From: a virus | Length of the DNA: 51,833 bases | Reading direction: 5' to 3' (one strand) | Virus record (IMG/VR): IMGVR_UViG_3300025603_000022 | Location: 1 to 51,833 of that record | In this document: positions 29,337 through 36,432 of the stretch, in pieces | Position numbering within the stretch: the stretch's first letter is position 1 | How the letters are laid out: each line of letters begins with the position of its first letter | Notes under the pieces: model-generated | What the model was told of the DNA's origin: nothing | Database searches by the model: none | The model's input: only the letters and a program-made list of their open reading frames with translations | Position numbers and translations under genes: made by a program

Positions 29337-30284
29337 TTATTTATACATTGCCAGCAGTGGGTCGCTGGTCTTTATATCTAACTGTTTTATATCAGCATCA
29401 CTCATGTCGCCAATATCTTTGAATCTATTTGGTAGGCTAAAAGCTACAGCCCTTGTGCCTACCTTGTCTATGATTTTGTCGGCCATATTCTTGCCAGCAT
29501 CATCATTGTCAGGTATAACTATCATAGAGTTAAAGCTCTTTGTCAATAGTTCTATCTGAAACTTTGAAATATTTGAACCTAGGGAGGCCACCGATGCCAA
29601 GCCACACTGATCCAGCCTGATCGCATCAAATGAGGACTCCACAACGTAGACTGTATCATATCTTTTTGCGCGGTGCAAATTGAACAGAACCTTGGACTTT
29701 GGAAGGTTGGGGGTATTTTTAAATCTTTTACCCTCAACGCTGCGACCAACGAATCCCACAAACATAGAGCCACTAGGGTCATTAATTGGTACTGTTATCA
29801 TGTCTTGTTTTTCGCTGTACCCCAAAGAAAACTTAGCCATCGAATCTGTACTAATTCTTCTACTTTCAAAATACCAGACTGCCCTGGGGGACTTCCGTCC
29901 CTGACTGCCCAATCTCTTTATCTGTATCTCATCATAAGAAACATAGTCTACTTTCTCAACGAGTATTTTATCTAAGCTTCCCAGGATGTCTATCTCCTCC
30001 TTGGCTGAATCAATAAATCTTGAAGATTCAAAGTATGACTTCTTTGTTGTATGCATAACTAACTCAATTAAAGATCTTGACTCATGGCAAGAAAAGCAAA
30101 AGAAGGTCCCCTTTTCCTTGCTAACTTCTCCCGCAGGTGTTCGATAGTTATTATGGTATGGACAAAATATCAAATAGTCAGAGTCTACTTCTGATTCAAT
30201 GTCTGTTCCTGACCAGGAGAGGGCTCTCTTGACTTGCTCACCCGTGTATATATTGGATGATTCTTGTCCAAACCTTCTATACAT
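29337..30284 (-). CDS. dnaG: DNA primase (DnaG-type, CHC2 and TOPRIM)
   Basis: 315 residues. CHC2 zinc site C41-P-Y-H44 and C63-F-S-C66. TOPRIM core: VYVVESSFDAIRL with E216 and D220, then SLGSNIS, then MIVIPDNDDAGKNM with D259 and D261. The usual glycine after the TOPRIM Glu is replaced by Ser. There is no C-terminal helicase-binding domain of normal size. It makes RNA primers with the helicase encoded next door. It overlaps the upstream gene by 100 nt, which is unusual here. Confidence 0.9.
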   Translation of the reverse strand: MYRRFGQESSNIYTGEQVKRALSWSGTDIESEVDSDYLIFCPYHNNYRTPAGEVSKEKGTFFCFSCHESRSLIELVMHTTKKSYFESSRFIDSAKEEIDILGSLDKILVEKVDYVSYDEIQIKRLGSQGRKSPRAVWYFESRRISTDSMAKFSLGYSEKQDMITVPINDPSGSMFVGFVGRSVEGKRFKNTPNLPKSKVLFNLHRAKRYDTVYVVESSFDAIRLDQCGLASVASLGSNISKFQIELLTKSFNSMIVIPDNDDAGKNMADKIIDKVGTRAVAFSLPNRFKDIGDMSDADIKQLDIKTSDPLLAMYK

Positions 30285-30523
30285 GTTGCACTCTTTCTCC
30301 CTACATATGATCCATATAAGCTTAAAACAAACTCATAATAGTTTCCAGTGTATGATAGCGACCAGTCTGGACCTATATCGTACCTTTGAACATATCCGGT
30401 TTCTTTCATTGAATCAGAAAGAAGCCTTATATATTCACCCCTCATCCTTGGAATAAAGGAGTCGTCTAGTATCTGACCCGACAGCTCAAATCTTTTTATT
30501 CTCTTGTGAAGGTAATCCGTCAT
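30185..30523 (-). CDS. Hypothetical protein overlapping primase, 112 aa
   Basis: Residues 1-75 (KRIKRFELSGQILDDSFIPRMRGEY ... GPDWSLSYTGNYYEFVLSLYGSYVG) look like a conserved protein in the replication region of actinophages. The last 33 codons run 100 nt into the primase gene and look unlike normal protein (SREPSPGQEQT). Either the overlap is real or the natural end is lost by a frameshift near 30290. ATG 30523 has no RBS and lies 6 nt after TATACT. Confidence 0.6.
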   Translation of the reverse strand: MTDYLHKRIKRFELSGQILDDSFIPRMRGEYIRLLSDSMKETGYVQRYDIGPDWSLSYTGNYYEFVLSLYGSYVGRKSATCIEGLDKNHPIYTRVSKSREPSPGQEQTLNQK

Positions 30524-30529
30524 GACTCA

Positions 30530-30535
30530 AGTATA
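30530..30535 (-). promoter_or_regulatory. -10 TATACT with leaderless spacing
   Basis: TATACT at 30535-30530, then TGAGTC, then ATG 30523. A GTGATG precedes the hexamer, close to but not exactly the GTGR extension. Confidence 0.45.
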
Positions 30536-30541
30536 CATCAC

Positions 30542-31756
30542 CTATGCAAACTCTTTGTTTACAAATCTACCACCGTCAAAGTCTACCTGAACCAGAAAAT
30601 CTCCTAGCGGCCCATTTCTTGATTTTCGGAAGACACACTCTATTACATCGCTATTAGGTGCTCTACCCAAGGCTAGCAGGAAGTCGGCATCGTAGGCAAT
30701 CTGTCTTGACCATGAGGTCTGACCAAGGGTCGGAACGCTGTTCATGTTGGTTACATCATCTGGTGTTGCAGAAGAGATTGCTATGATTGGAACCTGCTCG
30801 CTAATGGCCAAAAGCTTTAGTTCACGACTAAGGTTTTTCATTTTAACAACTTCGTTGTCAGTCTTTTGATTGCTTGTCATTAGGTTAAGGTAGTCTAGGA
30901 AAACAATGTCTGGCTTGTACTGATCAATCTTACCCTTAACCACGCTGGGTGAAACCTCTCCTATACCCTCATTAGAAACAATATGTATTGGTGGCTTTCC
31001 CTCAAACGTTTTCTCTGCCCACTTCTTGAACATGTCAATTTCAACCTGTCCAGAGCTGAGCTTTCTGTGAGACCACATTCCGTTTCCAATGATTGTCAAC
31101 ACCCTGTTTCTTACTTCTGATTCTGTCATCTCTAAGGAAACAATTAGCGGTGTCTTTCCATTCTTCCAAGCAGCTACCGCAAAGTATAGTGCCATCCAGC
31201 TCTTCCCTATTGCAGGGTAGGCTAGGAGGACCCCCAGCTGCCCGGGAACGATACCTGATGGCATGAACATGTCAAAGCCCTTAATACCTGTATAGATTCC
31301 ATGATTGCCGCTCTCCTTCATCTTTTTGATGTGTTCGAAGTAGGCAATGGTCTCGTCAATGTTAGTAACGTCTAGATCCCTGACCGTTGAGGTAACTCGC
31401 TTTATGCTAGAGGTTTCTGTTATTAACCTATCAAGTGCGTCTGTAGCCTTTCCTTCCTGAACGTCTGTGGCAGCAGCCCTCAACATCATCTTTACGTTAT
31501 CAACAAGATAGTCTTGTCTAAGTTCGTCAAGGTGGTGCTTGGTTGCTCCAGTTTCCGCAGTATAGTCAAAGTCTGGGAACTGCTGCTTAACGATGCTTAT
31601 TGGTGGTATAGATTGATTCTGATCATAATAATTACGGGTAAATTCCCAGATGTCGTTGTGAGTTCTTAAAAGTGACTCCACGTTAGCTTGCAGCAATACA
31701 TGCATCTGTTTGTCGTTAAGTACCGCCGACAAAGTTTTTGCTTCTAGGTTAGTCAC
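30542..31756 (-). CDS. dnaB: Replicative DNA helicase (DnaB-like)
   Basis: 404 residues. N-terminal all-helical domain, then a RecA-fold motor: Walker A GVLLAYPAIGKSW at 175-187 (unusual AYPAIGKS in place of AxPxxGKT), PLIVSLEMTESEVRNR, Walker B DIVFLDYLNLM near 283-293, and IIAISSATPDD. C-terminal FRKSRNGPLGDF carries the arginine-finger-type motif. It unwinds DNA at the fork. GTG start overlaps the upstream gene. Confidence 0.9.
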   Translation of the reverse strand: MTNLEAKTLSAVLNDKQMHVLLQANVESLLRTHNDIWEFTRNYYDQNQSIPPISIVKQQFPDFDYTAETGATKHHLDELRQDYLVDNVKMMLRAAATDVQEGKATDALDRLITETSSIKRVTSTVRDLDVTNIDETIAYFEHIKKMKESGNHGIYTGIKGFDMFMPSGIVPGQLGVLLAYPAIGKSWMALYFAVAAWKNGKTPLIVSLEMTESEVRNRVLTIIGNGMWSHRKLSSGQVEIDMFKKWAEKTFEGKPPIHIVSNEGIGEVSPSVVKGKIDQYKPDIVFLDYLNLMTSNQKTDNEVVKMKNLSRELKLLAISEQVPIIAISSATPDDVTNMNSVPTLGQTSWSRQIAYDADFLLALGRAPNSDVIECVFRKSRNGPLGDFLVQVDFDGGRFVNKEFA

Positions 31757-32057
31757 TGGCCCAGTCCTTCGCTTTTATACGCATCTCTGATCGAAACTGA
31801 TCATCTTCTTCTTGCATTTTAATGGATTGTAGCAGACGATCTACATTGTTGGCAAACCCTTTCCACTTTGGAGAACCATTTATCTTAAAGTAGTATTCCA
31901 TTGCAGAAAGAATGTCCTCATACTTAAACGATTCTAGCAGTGCATCTGCTGCCCACTGCTCGCTATACTTGTTAATTGGCTCTCTTACTATGTTGTTTTT
32001 TTTACAATACTGCTCGAACTTACTGATAAGAGCAAACTTGCTCTTACGATCAGACAC
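31749..32057 (-). CDS. Hypothetical helical protein beside helicase, 102 aa
   Basis: Helical protein (WAADALLESFKYEDILSAMEYYF ... WKGFANNVDRLLQS) directly before the helicase gene and overlapping it by 8 nt. Position suggests a helicase loader or accessory factor, but there is no loader motif visible. GTG start in TAGTG. Confidence 0.6.
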   Translation of the reverse strand: MSDRKSKFALISKFEQYCKKNNIVREPINKYSEQWAADALLESFKYEDILSAMEYYFKINGSPKWKGFANNVDRLLQSIKMQEEDDQFRSEMRIKAKDWASD

Positions 32058-32284
32058 TAGACACCTGCTGTAGATAGCGTTGCTGTTACGCAGAACTCTC
32101 CGCTTTCATCATATGAGGAGTTCAGTCCAAGAACCAGGATTTCTGGGTTCTTCTTTACAGTGGTATCAATTAGCTTACCCACTTTTTTTAGGGCTGATCC
32201 ATAGGTGTTTCCGTATCCACAAATAAGAAAGGCATTCTCTCCATGTGCGATGTATGCGTTTGAGTTGTTTTCTTTGTTTTTCAT
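32057..32284 (-). CDS. Hypothetical protein, 75 aa
   Basis: Residues 45-75 (NPEILVLGLNSSYDESGEFCVTATLSTAGV) form the conserved part of a small actinophage family; function unknown. Overlaps neighbours. Confidence 0.65.
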   Translation of the reverse strand: MKNKENNSNAYIAHGENAFLICGYGNTYGSALKKVGKLIDTTVKKNPEILVLGLNSSYDESGEFCVTATLSTAGV

Positions 32285-32478
32285 CCTAATTCTTCCTTTG
32301 CTTGGTTGAGTTTTTCTACTAGCTCTTGCTCTACAAAAGCGTATACACGATCAGATGCCTCTTTTGCTGTTTCGGCTTCGTGCTTATAGTCTGTTATCTG
32401 ACAATCAAGGCGCAGTGACTGGAAGTTTCCTACATTCACCGTGTACCCCAAAGTCCACTGTATTCTCGTTGGTTCCAT
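32281..32478 (-). CDS. Conserved actinophage protein, 65 aa
   Basis: Start at ATG 32478, after AAGG and the promoter at 32510-32538. PTRIQWTLGYTVNVGNFQSL and a final helix SDRVYAFVEQELVEK match a small conserved family with unknown role. The longer upstream frame (to 32538) covers the promoter and is rejected. Confidence 0.75.
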   Translation of the reverse strand: MEPTRIQWTLGYTVNVGNFQSLRLDCQITDYKHEAETAKEASDRVYAFVEQELVEKLNQAKEELG

Positions 32479-32509
32479 AAAAAACCTTTCCGTAGTTTTG
32501 TGTGTTTTT

Positions 32510-32538
32510 ATAATATCAGAAGCTAAGCCTCCTGTCAA
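32510..32538 (-). promoter_or_regulatory. Promoter TTGACA-N17-TATTAT
   Basis: TTGACA at 32538-32533, 17-nt spacer, TATTAT at 32515-32510, 32 nt before ATG 32478. It should drive the helicase-primase-SSB group leftwards. Confidence 0.88.
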
Positions 32539-32541
32539 CCC

Positions 32542-33084
32542 TTATATTGTTTCAGAAAATATTGGGGTAAACTTGCCATTTTCATCTTTTGTATAAAGAA
32601 GGATACCATCCCCCATGGCATAGCGCAATTCTTGCTCAGTGGGTACCTTGTTGTTTGTAATCAATCCATCTTTTCTTTTGCATCCATGGTGTATCTGGGC
32701 CATTGCTCTTCTTGCCTCCATGATGATGTCTTCTGAGTAGTATGATAGATGATGAAATGCCCTGACCCCTCCTGGAAGCTCGCCTATTGGGTTGGGTATT
32801 AAACCTTTTTCAACAAGTCTGGGGATGTGCTTTCTGTGATAGTTTAACAGGGTAGCTGCTTCTTTTACAGTAAAAGCTCTTTTTCTTTTCTTTTTAAATT
32901 CGACAATAGTCGTTACTTCTTTTTTGTCTTTTGTTAAATTGTCTAATGTAACAATTCCTGCTGCCCTGCTGGTATGAGCAATTCTAACCAAATCTCCGTT
33001 TAAGAACCAGACTTTTCTTCTTGGCCTTCTTATAACGGTGATTGTGTTGTTCTTGATCTCTTCTTCTCCGTCTCCAGCAGCCAT
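32542..33084 (-). CDS. Helix-turn-helix DNA-binding protein, 180 aa
   Basis: A central HTH, KRAFTVKEAATLLNYHRKHIPRLVEKGLIPNP (about 67-98), like MerR/excisionase winged-helix proteins, followed by HLSYYSEDIIMEARRAM and a conserved end DGLITNNKVPTEQELRYAMGDGILLYT. It is a conserved actinophage protein; a regulator or replication-origin role is inferred only from position at the boundary of replication and tail genes. N-terminal residues 15-60 are a separate beta segment. Confidence 0.75.
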   Translation of the reverse strand: MAAGDGEEEIKNNTITVIRRPRRKVWFLNGDLVRIAHTSRAAGIVTLDNLTKDKKEVTTIVEFKKKRKRAFTVKEAATLLNYHRKHIPRLVEKGLIPNPIGELPGGVRAFHHLSYYSEDIIMEARRAMAQIHHGCKRKDGLITNNKVPTEQELRYAMGDGILLYTKDENGKFTPIFSETI

Positions 33085-33224
33085 ACGGCCTCCCTGTTAT
33101 CTGAACTCCAGTTATGATAAAATCTTCTTGCCCCACAAATAATGCAAAAAGTCTCTAGATGGTTTTCAGAGCTAAATAGCCTATCAACAAAAACTTTCCC
33201 TTTACACCTTCTGCAAGATAACAT
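33030..33224 (-). CDS. Zinc-ribbon protein, 64 aa
   Basis: CRRCKGKVFVDRLF ... TFCIICGARRFYH holds two CxxC pairs about 22 apart, then a W-LL-KK basic tail ending SPL, as in a conserved actinophage family. Overlaps the HTH gene by 55 nt. The ATG is 8 nt after an extended -10 and has no RBS, so the start may be leaderless. Confidence 0.78.
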   Translation of the reverse strand: MLSCRRCKGKVFVDRLFSSENHLETFCIICGARRFYHNWSSDNREAVWLLETEKKRSRTTQSPL

Positions 33225-33232
33225 AGCGGTTA

Positions 33233-33241
33233 ATTATATCA
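33233..33241 (-). promoter_or_regulatory. Extended -10 TGATATAAT
   Basis: TGATATAAT at 33241-33233; its TGA is the stop of the 33239 gene. Followed by TAACCGCT and ATG 33224. The downstream bases TAACC are shared with the site at 33698. Confidence 0.6.
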
Positions 33242-33682
33242 CGCTGGGATGCCAATGGCAATGATGTTTACAGATGTACTAACTTGTCCAGAGGAGTTGA
33301 ACCTAACAACTCCCTCTACCCTAGTTGTAGATACCTGAGTAATGACGACCGTTACATCGTTTCCCACCGAACTAGTACCAATATTTACTGGAGTTGCGGT
33401 GACTACGGGAATGTATTTAAAGTCTGATGCAAAGTCAATTGCCCATGGCTTTGTGGTGTTTGAGGAAACGTTTTCTTCTGTAACGATATCCTTGTATCCT
33501 GCATAAAACTTTGCATTGTTGTTTTTTAGATCTTGTCTGCCGAGGGATCTTGTGTCTACGGAGGTGTAGTTATATGATGCCGTAGATATGGCATCTGATA
33601 TATCATTGACCGCGTTAGCTATCTGATAGATATACGTTACGTCTAGGGGTTGTCCCTTGTCGGGAAGGGGTACTCTTGCCAT
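33239..33682 (-). CDS. Putative virion protein, 147 aa
   Basis: An N-terminal helix (PLDVTYIYQIANAVNDI) and C-terminal beta-rich domain (PVVTATPVNIGTSS ... VEGVVRFNSSG) like small tail or decoration proteins. It is last in the tail gene block. RBS AGGAG. No family recognised with certainty. Confidence 0.6.
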   Translation of the reverse strand: MARVPLPDKGQPLDVTYIYQIANAVNDISDAISTASYNYTSVDTRSLGRQDLKNNNAKFYAGYKDIVTEENVSSNTTKPWAIDFASDFKYIPVVTATPVNIGTSSVGNDVTVVITQVSTTRVEGVVRFNSSGQVSTSVNIIAIGIPA

Positions 33683-33697
33683 TTTATCTCCTGGTTA

Positions 33698-33706
33698 ATT
33701 ATATCA
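33698..33706 (-). promoter_or_regulatory. Extended -10 TGATATAAT
   Basis: TGATATAAT at 33706-33698, followed by TAACC and a 15-nt leader with AGGAG to ATG 33682. Same TGATATAATTAACC core as the site at 33233. Confidence 0.6.
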
Positions 33707-34462
33707 TTACGATGGAACGTTATACTCTGAGTATAGCAAAAAATCATAAACTAGGGACTCTTGTGACTTAAAATATCCAAAGAAGTTGTTTGTTGATGTT
33801 ATGTCTACTATATTCGTGTCATCTATCGCATCCTGTTTTGTTGGGTGAAAGGTAACCTCATCGGTGGCGTATACTCTTGCGTAATATGTGGTATCGTTAA
33901 CCAGACCTCCAAGGGGTGTGGGGGATGTGTATCTCATGGCATCACCGTTACTGATGTTCGCAGTTGGCATGATCATTGTGTCTTTTATGAGATCAACTTT
34001 AAGGGCTGCTGCGCTCTGGTCTACCTCGTATAGGTCAATTCTATGATCGGTTGGTCTCATTGGCCTATACACCTCCACACTTGCATAGCTGATTGCCAAA
34101 ACACCCACATCTTCCACCAAACTAAAGGAGTTTCCTATAACTCTTTGGGAGTATTTCCAATCTCCCGTTGCCTCAGATAGCCCCAGCCTAATCCAAACAT
34201 CGTATTCTGGCAGCAGTGCGATGTCTATACCATCTTTTTTTACTTGAGCTAGTGCCCAGGAAGCTAAGACCTGAGTTGATGTCCTATCTACTGTGACGTT
34301 GTTATAGGGAATGAAGTCAAATCCGGTATCTACGGAAAATATTGGAGACCAGTAAGAAAAATTGTTTTTGTTTTCGGAGACAATCCTATATCTTACGCTT
34401 TCTTTTCTAGTGTAGATGTCGGTTTCAAAAAAGTTTTCTTTTGGTATTGATATCTGTGGCAT
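33707..34462 (-). CDS. Minor tail protein, beta-rich, 251 aa
   Basis: Beta-sheet-rich with two likely FN3-like repeats (VRYRIVSENKNNFSYWSPIF and TYYARVYATDEVTF segments). Occurs in the tail block and is coupled as TAATG. It probably sits at the tail tip or on fibres. Family uncertain. Confidence 0.6.
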   Translation of the reverse strand: MPQISIPKENFFETDIYTRKESVRYRIVSENKNNFSYWSPIFSVDTGFDFIPYNNVTVDRTSTQVLASWALAQVKKDGIDIALLPEYDVWIRLGLSEATGDWKYSQRVIGNSFSLVEDVGVLAISYASVEVYRPMRPTDHRIDLYEVDQSAAALKVDLIKDTMIMPTANISNGDAMRYTSPTPLGGLVNDTTYYARVYATDEVTFHPTKQDAIDDTNIVDITSTNNFFGYFKSQESLVYDFLLYSEYNVPS

Positions 34463-35799
34463 TATCCCACATCCAGATTGAACCTAAATTCAACATAGTT
34501 GTTGGTATTCTTATATTTATGAATTGGCTGTCCATCAGGAGTTCTCACGATGGAGTATCCAACCATTCCATATACTGGATTTATTGTAGTTTCATTTTCA
34601 ATCCGAAGTCCTTCTAGCTCCACATAGTGAAGGGGTGAGGACATCTGCTCTCCTGATGCCGTGTAGATTACCGATGCAAAAACCCTTGCTACTCTTATTT
34701 GCTCCGAGCTGAAGTCTGGGCTTGTGATTAAGCTAGATATTGGAATCTCGACAACCTTGTACCTATCATTGGCAAACTCACCCCCAGCTATATACACTTC
34801 TGCCTTTGCAAATCCCGTGGTAATAGATGTTTCATTTCTATAAAATTCAACAAGTATCTTTACATAGTCGGGATCTCCACCCCCTACAGAATCTTTATCT
34901 ATTAAACTAAAGGCTAGGGATATGATGTCTGATGGTGAGTTTTTTGAGATATCAAAGTTGATGGCGTTTAGATGGATATGTGTTGATCCTGAAAACACCA
35001 CGGTTCCCGCTGCTGCAATGGACGCAACGGTGCTGGATAGGTCGTGCTCATATGTTATCTCTGTGTTGGTTCTTGCAGTAATCTCATGGGTTCCATCAAA
35101 CTCTAAGTCAGATATATTTACCGTTATGCTATCCCCAACATTAAGAAGGTGGGTTACCGTTGTTAGGATTGCCGTCGTTCCAGCTTTTTCTTTGTTGTTT
35201 ACATTAAAGGATGGATTTTCTCCACTCCAGGAGCCTGTTGCCCCTTGAATAACAGAGGAGTCTCCCCTTAATAAAATTTTTGAATCAAGGAATCTTGGAC
35301 CCTCCTTTCTTGATCTGCGCTCTGAGGTAGAAAAAACGCTGTCACTGCTTGATGCTCTAAACTGTTTAAGGGCTGTTGTTATATCTCCCGTTATTCCCGG
35401 TGGTGTTGGGGTTGTTATGCTTGAGATAGATGTGCTATGGGCTTGCCAATCTTCTGAAAAGTTAAATATTGTCCGACTGTTAAAGCTTGCTGCCAGACTG
35501 TTGCTTCCGGAAGACCACAGACCTATTTCAGTAATGTCGTACTTGTTTTCTTTTGGAAGGTCTGCTGTAAAGGAAACCTTGGTTGTTCCGTTATCGTCAA
35601 CAAACCCCTTTGATGATATTGGTACACGAATCATCTCAAAATCCATCTTAGTTTTTGCTGCTAGCTCTGCTGGTAAGGGGGCGACATCATTTGCATCTAA
35701 TGGCTTTGCTCCACATCCAATAGATATGTGGCTTGCATATGATGGAATCTGTCCCAAAAGGTACTTTGATATAATTTCTTTTCCTGAGTCTGTAATCAT
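34462..35799 (-). CDS. Tail protein, 445 aa, fibre-like
   Basis: N-terminus ITDSGKEIISKYLLGQIPSYASHISIGCG resembles phage tail-collar/minor tail proteins, followed by two beta domains (LTTVTHLLNVGDSITVNISD and FRFNLDV end). It likely forms part of the tail tip or fibre. No catalytic motif. Confidence 0.65.
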   Translation of the reverse strand: MITDSGKEIISKYLLGQIPSYASHISIGCGAKPLDANDVAPLPAELAAKTKMDFEMIRVPISSKGFVDDNGTTKVSFTADLPKENKYDITEIGLWSSGSNSLAASFNSRTIFNFSEDWQAHSTSISSITTPTPPGITGDITTALKQFRASSSDSVFSTSERRSRKEGPRFLDSKILLRGDSSVIQGATGSWSGENPSFNVNNKEKAGTTAILTTVTHLLNVGDSITVNISDLEFDGTHEITARTNTEITYEHDLSSTVASIAAAGTVVFSGSTHIHLNAINFDISKNSPSDIISLAFSLIDKDSVGGGDPDYVKILVEFYRNETSITTGFAKAEVYIAGGEFANDRYKVVEIPISSLITSPDFSSEQIRVARVFASVIYTASGEQMSSPLHYVELEGLRIENETTINPVYGMVGYSIVRTPDGQPIHKYKNTNNYVEFRFNLDVG

Positions 35800-36431
35800 A
35801 ATTCAATCCTTGTCAATGTTCCGCTTTGAGAAATTTCAACCTCAATATTTTCCTCTGACCTAATTATATCAACTTCTACGATTAAGTTTCCGCTACTATT
35901 GAAAAGTGGAATATTCATTCCTCTTGAAACCAAATCTATGCTTGATCTTGCAAATTCACTATCTGAAAGGGCATCAGTGGCAATAATGTTATTTGGATTA
36001 AATCTTTGTCTTAGTTTTGATAAGTTTGCTATTGGGTTATAGGATACCTGAACCCCATCAATTAAGTCATGTCTAGATAAATTTATCAACTCTGTTCCTC
36101 CGAGTTCTTCAAAAAATCTTTCAGCAATATAGTCTGCAGATGTTGTTACCTCTGAATCCAAAACAATGTCCGGCTGAGCTTGCTTTATTCCAGAGGGGGA
36201 CTTATAAGAGCTTGTTGTAATCCATGGGCTTGGTGGGGTTGGAGGGGGAGGCGGTGGAGGTGGTGGAGATTGGGGCGCGGGAGGAGCAGATTGATAGTTT
36301 GCCCACCAAGCCCTTGCCGCGTTAGCATTTGCATTTGCAGCTTCAAACCCTGGTTTGTTTTGATCGGCACCCCAAAGGTCAGACTCTGCCCTAAGAGCTG
36401 CCTCTACGTCTCCATAATTGCTAAATCCCAT
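35796..36431 (-). CDS. Tail-associated protein with proline stretch, 211 aa
   Basis: Has an N-terminal helical part, a linker of about 20 residues that is almost all proline near 50-72, and a C-terminal domain (NPIANLSKLRQRFNPNNI ... GMNIPLFNSSGN) that resembles the assembly-type region of minor tail proteins. The proline run probably needs elongation factor P to translate well. Overlaps the 34462 gene's start. Confidence 0.6.
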   Translation of the reverse strand: MGFSNYGDVEAALRAESDLWGADQNKPGFEAANANANAARAWWANYQSAPPAPQSPPPPPPPPPTPPSPWITTSSYKSPSGIKQAQPDIVLDSEVTTSADYIAERFFEELGGTELINLSRHDLIDGVQVSYNPIANLSKLRQRFNPNNIIATDALSDSEFARSSIDLVSRGMNIPLFNSSGNLIVEVDIIRSEENIEVEISQSGTLTRIEL

Positions 36432-36432
36432 A

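Noticed and set aside
32479-32538. Longer start for the 65-aa conserved protein
   Set aside because: The extension would be coded by the promoter itself (TTGACA-N17-TATTAT), and ATG 32478 has an RBS.
35417-35863. 148-aa plus-strand ORF
   Set aside because: Antisense to a tail gene, no start signal and no recognised domain.
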